A stretch of DNA of 64,000 bases from Whalleya microplaca (Eukaryota; Ascomycota; Sordariomycetes; Xylariales; Xylariaceae), in the NCBI GenBank assembly GCA_022497155.1, contig MU385746.1, positions 434,001 to 498,000 on the forward strand, given 5' to 3'. Below, piece after piece: positions 43,874-55,947 of this stretch (position 1 is the stretch's first letter; every line of letters starts with the position of its first letter). Both the position numbers and the translations under genes were made by a program. The notes under the pieces were generated by a model. The model did no database searches. It was not told the DNA's origin and saw only the letters and a program-made list of their open reading frames with translations.

Positions 43874-46800
43874 ATAAGACACATACGGTTCAATCAACTA
43901 CGACCACAATTACGATCACGACGATCATCACGACCTCCAGGGTGCATGCCTATGCGGCAATTTATAAGCGCGAGGGTCACTCATAGTCCGTTGCCTCGAG
44001 TACTTAGCACATCTACCTTACAGGAGTACTCCTAAGCAAACTCGAATAAGGACATGGCTTGATGCTGTCGTCATCTACAGCATACATGATGTGCGATTCA
44101 GGAACATTAGACTGCTACGACGGCTGGTCCAACTCAAACCTGCTCGCTCGCATGCTATATATGAGGAGTAAAGATGTAGGGCCTCTTAAGGCCTATACTC
44201 CGAGTTAGGACTGGCTCAGTGCGCTGACGATACAATGACGAAGATTTGGCTAAGTCCACTGGGACGAATTATTGCTCAATATGAGCCACCGACTAGGGTG
44301 GTATTATGGTTTTACGAAAACGATTTTACGGCGACCAGAGAAGCTGCCAAGGGATAGACGTGACCTCACCTAGAGGTCTTACACAGAATTAGAACATCAT
44401 GCATCAATTTTGTCTATTTGAAACCGAACCTGTCTGAATGTGCCTAACGTAGTTGCAAGATCAAACTGGTACTTCTACATAAGATAGAATACTTAATCAT
44501 AAGAGCTATATTATTATATTACTTTAGCAAAGCTCTCAATGAATTTCAAAATTGCTGACACCTAGACTCCGCGTCCTAGAGAAAAACTTTTCGCTAAGAT
44601 ATATATTTTTCTAAACATTCTCCCAATAAAGGGGTTCGCCTCTATACGTAGATTCATCTTGTAATATGCTCCTCATCACTTTGTCCCATATTGTCAATAT
44701 TGGCTTAGCACAGTCAAGGTGTACACTATAGCTTTATTTATAAAGGATCTTAGAAGCTGATATTAGTGGTAATTTGTGCAGTAAGAGAATAGTCATTTCA
44801 AGTGTATTCCATGCTCATCTCACATGCTACATAGATATTATACCAAGTCAAAGGAGTTAGAAACGTGAACCTACCTAGGCTCAACGTGGATATTAAATAT
44901 AATGGGATCTTCACTTTGGGTAGTATATTACTCATATTCCTGTCAGCAACGTTGCGATACCGAGCGATACCGCGGAGGGAGAAATTAGGGGTAAAGACAC
45001 TCGAGAGACTTTAGACTGGGATACCTTCAACCTGCTTCCAGCTTTTTTCTTAGTGACTTCGCTTTTACTATGCCTACGTTTTTGTCTTTATTCAATTGGA
45101 TATCGACGATGCCTATTCATTAGAAAAATCTCCGCACTTTCTAGTAGAGGTCACTCAATAGGTGATGACTATAGGTGACCAACTAGGGGCTGTATTGTCT
45201 GAAATGTATAGATCAAGAATGGAAAAAAGTACAACATCTGCTGCATTTTATGCTATCTAAAACGGTAGTTATTTTGGTAAATCAAGTGTGAGGCAATGTG
45301 ACTGCCATTAAATATAATAATGTAGTGTGCTGCTTGATCAATCAAGCCCCCCTAGCGTAAGTTTTACATATGCGATAGTGTGCAATGTTTTCCTAGAAAA
45401 AACAGTCGGAATATGTTATACCTCTTTTAGGCTCTGTTTCTGTATTTTGAAACCTGACTCTGTAATCATTATATAAAGCCACAGACTTAGAGATAAGGAT
45501 CTGGCGTGTATTGTATTCATGTTCATATGTACTCCCATGATTAGAAACATAGACCCCACGAACTATTTTATAGGGGAGGGTTTCGTGCAGGTACTTAGAA
45601 TTGCTCATCACGTATGTTGGTATTTGGTTTCATACTAATCCAAGACCCGTCGATACGTGTTTACACCAAGGTTGTCAACAAGTCAAGTTGCATATCAAGA
45701 GAGGTTTCTCTCCTTCAAGTTCGGGGGTTGGGGAGTAGCAATAGGTGAACCGACAGTCATTTTGGGACTGACTAATCAATGTCAGCGTTTTTCCATATTT
45801 GCCCAGGACACATTAGATGCCGTCACATCCATATTGTCCCCAAGGGTGCAACATTACATCATTCGCGCATGAAGTAACATGCTGCTATATAATGTAGTTG
45901 CAGTATGTTTAAATTGTCAAGAAGGAAAACCTGGCTTCCGAGTATCTGGGGTGGATGGATCAACCAAGAAGACGAGGCCGCAAAATTTGCATGTGAACAC
46001 ACCACTGTGTATTCTAAGTCCGCGACGATGAGATGAGATGATGAGGGCGGCACGTTTTATAGTATCTGCAGCAATATAAGCCGTATTACCCCCAGTCCTG
46101 GAGCTAAGCCGAACCTATCATCTTCACATAAGGCTTTGATTAAAGGTCGTGTATGATTGCTGGTCTCATTCCCCTGAATCAATTGAGTCTCATTGATAAT
46201 CAGGTTGGCTTTAGGATCAGCCTTAGTCGATGCACTGCTTGGAGAGTCGTAATTACATGGTGCTGATGACGTGTTGTACTCACATTCGGTCCGGGGACGG
46301 AACGAAGTTGGATGCCAGAATCAGTAAGTATCAGAACTATCAGTGTGGTGTGATACTAAGCTAGTCTCGCAAAGCCCGTTTGAGATCTGACTTCCGCCAG
46401 TCATCCCCGTGGGCGCTCCAATACAAACTGGTAGCATAGTCCGTATTACTAGTTATTGACTGGAACTGCGGCCAAATTCTCTCGGAGATCAGGTTCCGCG
46501 GCGGTTCTGGTTTGAGTGGATATCGGGTAACGATGGGGCCACATACGGGACACAAGCAGGGGTGACACCATTATATTTCTCGAGGCTCTTCGCTTCCTAT
46601 TTACGAATCGTGCGCACACTCGGAGTGCCACGCCGATTTCTCCTTAGCCATAGCTGACGCAATCATGCCGGCCGATGTCGAACGTCGCGGGAGCCGCTTT
46701 TGTACTCCCGGCTAATCAGTTCCCGCTTCATGGCTCCGTAAAATGACTTCGGACGCCGGAGTCGCGGATATTGCTTCCGCTGACTAGAGCTACAGCTGAC

Positions 46801-47762
46801 AGCTTGCAGAACATCGTTGAAAAGCCCTGCGTTTGTATAAGGGGCTTCGTTCTTATCTTTTGAAAGAATAAATTAGGAAGGCGATGGAGGCCATGCCAAG
46901 TATTTGTACGCGCATACTATGTACGTTGAAATGCTTTATTTACCCGGCCTCCCCTGCAGCGCTGCATGTAACGTATAACTCGTTAAGGCTAATCATACGT
47001 CAATCCGAGCCCGGAATCCTGGTCTTGTCAGAAAATCAATTAATCTCATGCACGTGAATTACACAATAGCATTTTGGGATACTCCTTCAAGAGTCGCGCC
47101 CGTGGGGGTTATTACTACGTAGTACCTTCTTAGGGATATGTAGCTTAAGTAGCATCATATTGGTTTTCCATTAGCTTCAACTTCTGATCAAGGCTCGATC
47201 TTCTAACCTGACTTATAGATTGCGGCCCGCTTGTTGCGATTTAAGGCCTATTCTCTTCCACATGCAGTCGCCGACATTGCGGTTTAACCATAGTAGATTT
47301 GTTCGCTGTTCGAGTTCCTCAACATACAATATTCCCGGGAAGTAGACAGTTGCACAACATGCATATACGTCACTCAACAATCCATTTAGTCTTGGCCAGA
47401 TATACGATTTTCACTTACCTAGCACAGTTTCCATAATTCTCCTATCAATCTGGCTGCAGCGGCTATCAATCCTCCCACCACCTTATGTTTCATATATAAC
47501 CACGGCCATAGGAGAATCTCCAACTTCCATTTTGGGATTAATCCAAGATTGAAGTATGATGATCTACAGAAGAATTCGGCCGCTGGATGCAAGTCGCCGC
47601 CGGATGCATATCATGTATGACAAGCGTATGGCTCAATGGTTTCTATACTTATTGCCCACCAGTACCCTAGACTGGGAACCCTTGAGTGACTAGCATGCTT
47701 TTTGTCCTCCTAGTTCTTTTCTCTTCAAACTATTATCGACGACAGGAGCAGATCGAAACAAG
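43874..47762. other. 3.9-kb gene-poor AT-rich stretch
   Basis: No supported gene, tRNA or terminal-repeat element. Open frames at 45393-45611, 45657-45872 and 46361-46631 are isolated and without domains. The last kilobase contains the promoter of the acyltransferase. Confidence 0.5.
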
Positions 47763-49360
47763 ATGGGAGTTCAGGTCTGTACGGAGGAGTATGTGGCGCC
47801 TGCGCAGGCTGCGCTGGACCCATTACCAATGCAACCGACGGATACGATCATCCCGCTACACAGCTACGACGATACTTTGACCAACAGATCGGTAGTCCTA
47901 GAATGTACCATGAGGTTTGACGATGTACTGGATCCGTATAAGCTGCATTCATCACTAGAGAAACTCCTCAGCCGGCCTGATTGGCGTAAGCTAGGTGGGA
48001 GGCTAAGACTCAACGTAGGCTTCCCCTTCTACAAGCCTTCTCTAGGTCAGCCTGTCTAGAGGCGTGCTACATAACTAAAAGGTTACAGTCCCATGGTAGA
48101 CTAGATTATCATGTCCCGGAGTCCTACGACGAGAAGCGGCCAGGGGTTGCTTTTTTCCACTCGCAGTTCAACACTGAGATCGCAAAAGATCCCGTCGGAG
48201 CTAAATTGCCCAAGCCAACTGCACAACCCACCGTCTTGGGCGATCCAGGAGAAATCGCCGCTGCGCTGCGCGCCTGGGGGGCGCCTCAGACTCTGGATGA
48301 TTATTTAGATACCGACATACCACAGCTCAGCTTACATGTTGTATCCTTCACTGACGCAACTATTCTGTCACTCTCATGGCCGCATACTTTCTTGGATGCT
48401 TTGGGACGAAAGGCCATTCTCGAGGCCTGGGTTGCTGAACTCGAAGGCAGGCACGACGATGTCCCTCCCCTTCATGGCGTGACCCGAGACCCTCTTCTGG
48501 GGCTAGGCTATAGGCCACAGGAGGGATATGTGTTGTCAAACCGCCGATTGTCGCCCCTCGAAGTGATCCTGTTTGCACTTTTGTATATTTGGAACACTTT
48601 CATCTGGGCCCGCGGTGAGGAGACCCGGATCGCCTGCATATCAGCATCGCGCGTAAAGGCTCTGCACCGAGGAGCACTCGAGGATATCGGTTCCAAAATT
48701 GATGATGACGGGAAAAGAAAGCCATTCGTCAGTGAGGGAGACGTAATTTCTGGCTGGATGACCCGTCTGGCCCTTCAGCACCAGAGAAACTCTAACAAGA
48801 CAGTCTCCATAATGAATGCGCTCGGGATGAGGTCGGTGCTCGCCAATGACCTCTTACCTTCAACCCATGCTTATGTGGGTAATGCTGTCGCCGGAGCCTG
48901 GGCATTTCTATCTACGGGAGATCTATATTCAAAGCCACTCGGCTATGTCGCATCCGTGATCCGCCGGTCTATTGTGGAACAAGGCACCCGAGAGCAAGTC
49001 GAAGCCCGCGCTGCGGTCGACCGGATATCCCATATGAGACGTGAATCGACCATATACGGCGATGCAACAATGGTTCCCCTGATGTTCTCCAACTGGTCAA
49101 AAGCCAAGTTCTTCGACACGAACTTCTCGGCGGCGGTAGTGCGGCCGGGGATTGACCCATCAAAGCGCGTCAACAAGCTAGGCAGGCCGTCATACATCCA
49201 GCCTAATGGAATTGTCAGCAAGATGACTACACGGAACTCATTCATCATCGTCGGCAAGGATGCTGAGGGGAACTACTGGGTTTCCGGCACTTTGCAACGT
49301 GGAGTTTGGGCCAAGGTGCAGGAGGCGATGGATGCTGAACAGGATGCAAGTCGACCTTGA
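47763..49360 (+). CDS. BAHD-type acyltransferase (PF02458-like)
   Basis: A CoA-dependent acyltransferase that would transfer an acyl group to an alcohol or amine of a small molecule. Two exons, 47763-48014 and 48089-49360, join in phase 0 to 507 residues. The catalytic HxxxD motif is intact as HTFLD (about residues 183-187), preceded by SLSWP. Fungal-type landmarks are WRKLGGRLRLN near the N-terminus and SNWSKAKFFDTNF in the second half, in place of the plant DFGWG loop. Two closely spaced domains and the length fit the family. It has no signal peptide. Together with the SnoaL-like gene it may be a leftover tailoring enzyme of the PKS-NRPS locus. This is inference from proximity (about 8.5 kb apart). 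Confidence 0.87.
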
Positions 49361-49786
49361 ATTACAAGTCATTGCTACGGGTTTGGGGGAGAAGCCAGGG
49401 GAGGGTAAGCGAGTTACAATTGACCTATCAACGGGCGGCGGATTCTAGTTTCGGTTGAAATCGGTGGGAATTGCTTCCTATAGGTAATAATCTGTACTTG
49501 TAATATCTCAATTTCTATGACAGGCCATCTCCTATGTTCGTCGATAATGAGAATGACTGATCATATATTGTAACTTACAAGTTATGTCTAATGATATCCA
49601 GTAAGTTGTAACTCCGAACACGTGGATCTCTAGATTCGAATTCCAAGCCCAAGTGATCACGTGATAGTCCGACCTATAAAGTACAAACGTCGGGAGTAGT
49701 GTCAACCTTATTTGTTTGGGCTTCAAGCTACATTCAAAATAACTCCACCTCTCAGCAACCCATAACGACTAGTTCAGGAAAGCAAC

Positions 49787-50338
49787 ATGCGTCTCACCGG
49801 CGACTTTCCCCAGTCCCTTGATCCGGCTGAAGCCTACGATCTTGCCGCGAAGCACGCTACCCTGCTCCGCAGTCTCTTCAACCACACTCAGTTCCACTAC
49901 CTTGGACCGCCCACTGCCGAGCGCTACCCGGTGGACCTGGAGCGGACTAGTCCGGCATTGTACTTTCTGACAGACTTCGTCCAGAACACCTACGTCGAAT
50001 TCGTGATCCCGTTCCTTCCCGCGGGAGCCACCCGCAAGGTGAAGGAGATCGCCAACCCGTGGGCGTACGCCGATCCCAACTACCACTGGGAGTGGACCTG
50101 GGATGCGGAGGCAAACGCGATCAAGGACGCCAGCGGAAACAGTGTCCCATTTCCCACGCTCTCGCCTGCGGTGGTCAAGGACAAGATCAGCGATTTGATC
50201 ATGCGGAGCATGATGGCTAAGAAGCTGATCCTGGAGAATGAAACCGATCCTAAAGCCCGTCTCTTGCTGGGAGGTCAGACTTTCGATTTCGGCGAGGAGG
50301 TTCGGACAAATCTCGAGAATTTGTTCGAGTGGGAGTAA
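49787..50338 (+). CDS. unknown 183-residue protein
   Basis: Single exon from ATG 49787, with coding composition much richer in G+C than the flanks. I do not recognise the family. It is soluble, without signal or membrane segment, and acidic overall. It is rich in aromatic residues in the middle (NPWAYADPNYHWEWTWD) and has a helical C-terminus (DKISDLIMRSMMAKKLILEN). It starts 427 bp after the acyltransferase stop on the same strand, so the two may be co-regulated. It could be a small enzyme of the same locus or an orphan. Confidence 0.7.
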   Translation: MRLTGDFPQSLDPAEAYDLAAKHATLLRSLFNHTQFHYLGPPTAERYPVDLERTSPALYFLTDFVQNTYVEFVIPFLPAGATRKVKEIANPWAYADPNYHWEWTWDAEANAIKDASGNSVPFPTLSPAVVKDKISDLIMRSMMAKKLILENETDPKARLLLGGQTFDFGEEVRTNLENLFEWE

Positions 50339-52073
50339 TCGCCTATAGCGTGGACATGGTGCACTCAGTGAGACCTGCCAACTCATGTGCATAGTGCTAT
50401 AGTTTGCAATGTTCAGCGGGTGTTGCTTGACGTATGAACGACACTGATTTAACCTCTGACTTGAGGTGTGGATTGGCTTGGAACGATTACACTGGGCTGT
50501 AGCGTTCTAGTCATATGAACAATATCTTGAATATGAATTCAAGACTACTAAGTATAATGATTTTATAGTACTCAACTATTGTCACACGGCTATTGGAGCC
50601 AAGACCTGTTGGAAGCTATACGAGATGCAGGAATGCTGCACGAGTACATATATTAGGTGCTGTTGGATGTTATTCGATACTGTTAGAATGTATGACTACC
50701 TAACAAAAGGTATGATTACCAGACGGCGGCTACGTCGGCAACAGACTAGATACATACCAGGAATACGTACTGCGGCAGCAGGTCTATAAAAACCTGTTGC
50801 CGAACCTCAGACTCAGATTGAAACTTAGAATAACAAGCACCCTTAAAGGGCCTAGAGAATGATTATTGAATTGATATATTTCCAAGCCCTAAATTATAGC
50901 CCTTGTTACAACTATTGTGATCTAACGATTCCCAGGTTATTCCCCATGGATGGAAATGCATGGCCATCTAATCTAGTAAGGCGGAAGTGGAACTAACTCG
51001 AGGCTTAGCAAATTTCAGAAATTAGGAAGACTAGAATAGATAGTACCGGAGTTGGCGAAATTAGCATTCATTTGTTTGCTGTAGTTATCGTGCAACCACG
51101 TCTTGTGTCGAATGTTGGAAGAAAATGAAATAAGTGCTCATAAGCTATGACTGCAAATTACTAAAGCCGGGAATTTGCTCTCTGCCTTCTCGGTTGCTAT
51201 AACATCTAATTCTAACCTATAAGCTATGCTTGCGAGTCTGGATCGTGATGTCGGCATTGTACATTTTTGTATCAATGGGCAACTGGACCAATATGACAGC
51301 AAGTACCTTGCTTCCATGAACTGACGTCGTGTTTAAACTCCTTGCAAGTAGAGTGACTTTGAATTACATTTCTGTTGTGTTTCGAATGAGATCGACTATA
51401 CCACAGCGGCACTGACGTCACATATCCCACCTAAAGAAGAAAGCCCCTTTCTGACCACCAATCAACAGCTATACATCACCACTCATTACAACTATAATGA
51501 CACGCTGTGCAATCGCTCTATTTGAAGTATACGTTAATAGATACATTCGTGGCCGAGTAAGCTGTACATAACCGTGAAAAATTAGGGTGGGGGCTGCGAG
51601 GGACCCAAGAAGCCACATCACTTACGGAAATGGGTGCAGTCGATATAATATTCTACTATATACATGCTAGCCTAACTGCTGAACATGAGTATGTAAGAAA
51701 AGGCCTTGAGAGACTACTAGAAATATACGGACGGAAGCTCTGATTGCTGAGGTAGCATATGAATTTGGCCCCAGATATGTGGATTATGTAGATCCTAAGA
51801 CTATCTTCAGAGAAACATCGGAGGTAATGACTCGGATCTATACCTGAATTCCTATTCCAATTAGAGATGTTGGCTTGTATCGGTCATGAGTGATTACTCC
51901 CAGCTGTCTATTATGAACTTTAAATATACAGGAACAGAGCGGCCAGTTATAATACAAAGCTATGTGTTAGTCATTTCCGCTCAACACGAGACATTGATCT
52001 TCATATCATTGACTGACTCATCCTGATACAGGATTTGAAGACCCATATGAAATTTGAAGTCGCCCAGTCTAGA
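50339..52073. other. AT-rich spacer with a possible LTR fragment
   Basis: No coding frame supported. See the separate entry for a candidate solo LTR at about 50661-50910. Confidence 0.45.
50661..50910 (+). mobile_element. candidate solo LTR (Copia-like), weak
   Basis: Starts TGTTGGATG and ends CCCTTGTTACA, so TG..CA ends are present. It contains a TATA-type motif (GTCTATAAAAACC) followed by a CTCAGACTCAGA stretch like a transcript start region. No matching 5-bp target duplication and no second LTR were found, so this is only a suggestion. Confidence 0.3.
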
Positions 52074-53283
52074 TTATCCACGTGACGCATTGATCCTGCG
52101 TGCCATAAATTCGGCGACAGCTCTTCTACCAGTATCTGTGAAGATTACATCATTGTGGGAAGCTCCGGAAACGGACTTTTTAACAACAGGCAACTTAACC
52201 TCTAGACACTTATCATACAGCTGCTGACTTAGCTGCGTAGGGACAATCTCATCCTTAGCTGCCTCTAGGATGAACACTTCCGGTGATGATTTCCGGGCAA
52301 TGACCTCTAAGTTCTTCAAACTGTCAAGATGGTTCCTGAGAAACGGCCAAAGATACTGGTATGGAAGCCACCTCTGTGGATAAAGTGCCTGCAACATGGC
52401 ACGGATGGATGTAAAAGGTGTCTCGAGAATCAACGCATCAAGGTGCACACTTTCAAGCAAGGGGAACTCGGCAGCAAGGTTCGTAGCCACTCCAGCGCCA
52501 ATACTATGGCCCCAGAGGACGACTTCTGCCGGTGGCATAGCAGTTTGACCTTCCCCACCGTAAGATTCACGATGCAACTGGGAAACCCAGTCAATAGCAG
52601 CGACAGCATCGATACCCAAGCCCTTCTCAGTGGGTCGCCCTCGCGAAGTCCAATACCCTCTGTAACTAAGGCACACCATGGTGCATTGGACATTCCCGGC
52701 TTCCTGCAGCAGGGTTCTCTTCAGCACACACAGGGCCGAAGACAAGTCCGGAAGACGTGGGGGCGTCGAGGACGCGTTTCCTATCACAAGGCGTCAGCTC
52801 ATCGAGTTTGCTCGATTGGGTGCCAATGTACCGCAGACCCTGAAAGTAGAGGATGTAAAAGGCCGTATCCGGCCGCGCGGACGATTCACTCGACCCCAGG
52901 CGCAGGTCGGTAACGCAAAGAGCAAGATCTGTCCCATCGGCGGCGCGCACGCTCTCCTGTCGCCATCGGAGGCCCCCACAGCGACTGGAGTAGTGTTCGA
53001 TTTTTTCCGCGCGGGCATTGGGCGGTAGACGACGCATGTAGATGATCTGATTCTGGAAGATGACCAACATCAAACACTTCCAAGTCCACATTGCCACGAA
53101 CAAGCCACTGAAGACCGCCGGGGCCGCAAGCACTAGACCCTCGTCGAGGTGAAATTTCCGTCTGCATGTCAACGTGTTGATGCGAGATGTCGTGGATGAC
53201 AATGATGGGGTGATAGGGGCTAGCCTGGGAATGCTGGGAATGCGCCGAGTGGACAAGGTCGAGGCGCTGCGAGAGAACAGCAT
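52074..53283 (-). CDS. membrane-anchored alpha/beta hydrolase (BEM46/ABHD13-like)
   Basis: A serine hydrolase, probably acting on an ester or acyl substrate at a membrane. Two exons, 53283-52839 and 52780-52074, with a 58-bp intron give 383 residues. The basic Ser/Arg-rich N-terminus resembles a mitochondrial presequence and precedes one membrane segment (LVLAAPAVFSGLFVAMWTW). Family landmarks are YFQGNASS (oxyanion region), SYRGYWTSRGRPTEKGL, the nucleophile elbow GHSIG (Ser about 241), an acid in EAAKDEIVP, and the base His in GASHND. The intron donor GTCTGC is unusual. Reading through it would truncate the protein, and the join restores the conserved GNAS motif. It is divergent to SDS22. 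Confidence 0.88.
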
Positions 53284-54075
53284 GGTGATTGGGGATTTGC
53301 GAACATGGTTGAAAGGGCTTTATGCGGGGTGGATGGAAGCGCGATATACATGAGTGGATGGATGATTAGGACAATACATCTCCCGACACTACGTGGTTGG
53401 AGAGAGTTGCATGTTTGACAGCGACGTCGGGTTTCGTTAGGATTAGCTTATTAGTGTGGAGATAGAGGGAGAGAGAGTTGAGCCTGGTAATTTGTAGAGG
53501 CAGAAGTGGTGATGTTGACGATGATAAGAGAAGGGTTGGTCCCCAACCAATATCTCGAGATTTCCTGGATTACACACTTCAAGTTAGGTGCTTTACCTAA
53601 GTATGCAATAGGACAATTGAAGATCTGAACTTCCGTCCTTTAAGGTTCCAATTGTTCCGTAGGCCGAGACATACAGTAAGGTACTGTAACCTTACATCCG
53701 TTTTTTATACAGAATACATATGTACCTAGGTACCTAGGTTAATGCGTCATAGGCGAGAGACCCTGCAGCAGCCCGTACCAGCTAATAATAAGCTCAGCAG
53801 CTTACCAGTGTGTAACTCGCACCAGTGAGAGCTAGAGTTCCCCGCTCCCAGCACTGACACGCCTAGCAGAGCACCGTCATTGGACGATCTGACCCCCTTT
53901 CCAGTGGGTCATTACGCTGACCTGCCTCCGGCTCTCACCCGTTCGATCAATCGTCATGTCTCCAAGCATTCTACACCTTTCCTGCCTGCATGTAAAATTC
54001 CCTTCTCGCACTTCACGACTGTTCCTTTGCCTACCGTCATCAACAAATACCACAGATAACCCGAGCTACCCCAAG
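53284..54075. promoter_or_regulatory. divergent promoter, hydrolase and SDS22
   Basis: A 790-bp shared upstream region. It contains GTACCTAGGTACCTAGG near 53722-53738, a palindromic repeat, and pyrimidine-rich leaders near the SDS22 start. No defined element can be claimed. Confidence 0.35.
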
Positions 54076-55364
54076 ATGGCCGGAGAAACAACCGACGGAT
54101 CCGGCAATGAGTCGAAACCTAGCCACATCGAAGTGGCCGAGGACGAGGTGCATTCCGAGCGGGAAGACGCCCAGCCCAGCCCTGGTCTGAGGGACAGCAA
54201 AGGTTGGGACGGGAAGCTCCGGATCGATCGCAATGCTTTGATCCAAAATCCCGAAGCTCTGTCCGATCCTGAATACTCGGACGATGAGAACGTGCTCCCA
54301 GGGGAGGAGATTTCCGCTGATGAAGGTAGATTCACACAACCCAAACTAAACCAATTGGTACAGCACATGTACAATGAAACCATCGTAACTGACTGCCTTG
54401 CCTAGATCTCCTCGATGACGAAGACCCTGACGCCGACGATATCAGCCTCATCCATTCGAGAGTCTCTTCTATTCCAGCGCTTCGACTAGATCGTTTTAAG
54501 AAAGTCGCACGGCTCTGTCTACGCCAGAATCTTGTCCAGCACATTGAGGGGCTGTCCAGCTTAGGCCCCACCTTAGAGGAGCTCGACCTCTACGATAACC
54601 TCATTTCCCATATTAAGGGTCTAGAGAAGCTGACTAAGCTCACTACTCTCGACCTCAGTTTCAACAAGATCAAACACATCAAACACATCGACCACCTGAC
54701 GGAGCTTACCGACTTATTCTTTGTTGCCAACAAGATCAGTACTATCGAAGGACTAGATTCTTTAACGAAGCTGCGACAGATCGAATTGGGGTCCAACAGG
54801 ATACGCGAGATTCAGAATCTGGACTCGTTGAAAAACTTGGAGGAGCTGTGGCTAGCCAAAAACAAGATCACCGAGTTGAAGGGTCTTGCTGGCTTGCCTA
54901 AACTAAGACTACTGAGCATTCAGTCAAACCGAATCAAGGATCTATCGCCTCTGCGTGAAGTTCCTCATCTAGAAGAGTTGTATATCTCGCACAATGCCCT
55001 TGAGAGTCTTGATGGATTGGACGGGAATCCCAACCTGAAGATCATGGATATTACCAACAACAAAATAAAGAGTTTGAAGGGTGTAGGTGAATTGAAGAAT
55101 ATCGAGGAGGTGTGGGCGAGCTACAATCAGATATCCGACATAAGAGATATCGAGCGAGAACTGGCCGGCAAGGAAAACCTGACGACGGTGTACTTCGAAG
55201 GGAACCCGATCCAATTGAGGCAGCCGGCCTTATACCGGAATAAGGTGCGGCTCGCATTGCCACAAGTGAAGCAGATAGATGCCAGTAAGTGTCTAGCCAT
55301 CTATGCTGACAAGAGGGACATACAGCTAACCCTGGAAATAATAGCCTTTGTGAAGCGAGTGTGA
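54076..55364 (+). CDS. SDS22: protein phosphatase 1 regulatory subunit SDS22
   Basis: A nuclear and cytoplasmic leucine-rich-repeat protein that binds type 1 protein phosphatase and guides its maturation and mitotic role. Three exons, 54076-54325, 54406-55284 and 55345-55364, close to 382 residues. The last exon adds only the final codons (TFVKRV) and matches the conserved SDS22 C-terminus. About eleven 22-residue repeats of the SDS22 type are visible, such as LEELDLYDNLISHIKGLEKL and LEELWLAKNKITELKGLAGL, capped by a C-terminal YRNKVRLALPQVKQIDA LRR-cap. The acidic N-terminal 80 residues are disordered. The ATG at 54076 is preferred. An in-frame ATG at 53956 would add a 40-residue non-conserved lead. 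Confidence 0.95.
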
Positions 55365-55947
55365 ATACCCATTTGGTATAGAAATAAGGTGCATAATATG
55401 GAGGGCTTCACGTGGCATAGCATGGCGTTTCGGGGTCTCATCGTACAAGGTCGGCTGAATTTCGAGCGATAATAAGCCCCTCGCTATAATACGTGCCGGC
55501 TACAAAAAAATATGGTTTGGACGGAGGTACCTTGCACGCGTTGACTGGCCTTACATTAGACGACGCTTGGAAGTTCTATTCACAGCAAAAGACTAAATAA
55601 TTGGACAATGAAGTCTCATCCGAGATATTCATAAACTCGCGCAAATGGGATTTTACGACTTTCACAAGAAGCTTTTCAAATATTTCCATCCCACGGTGAT
55701 GCTATGTACGATACAGGATGCAATAGCCAGTCTACCCACCGCTCTAGGAAGATGTTTCCCCGTGATTAAAAGCAATACTCTAAAGCACTACCCAAAAACG
55801 TTAGACAGAATGATTCGCTCACGTCACGCACGTGGACTGGCAAGATCTATCGAGATGCAGTTTCGCTTGATCAACCCAATCGCATGGATGTGATGGTGCC
55901 CGTCACAACGCGACGGCAGCTAGCAAAGCTTAGTCACGTCAGACATT
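55365..55947. other. intergenic between convergent genes
   Basis: Downstream of SDS22 and of the aldo-keto reductase. The frame at 55645-55893 (82 residues) has no domain and is not called. Confidence 0.45.

Noticed and set aside
53956..54075. Upstream in-frame ATG for SDS22
   Set aside because: The 40 extra residues are not conserved-looking. The acidic MAGETTDGS start is preferred.
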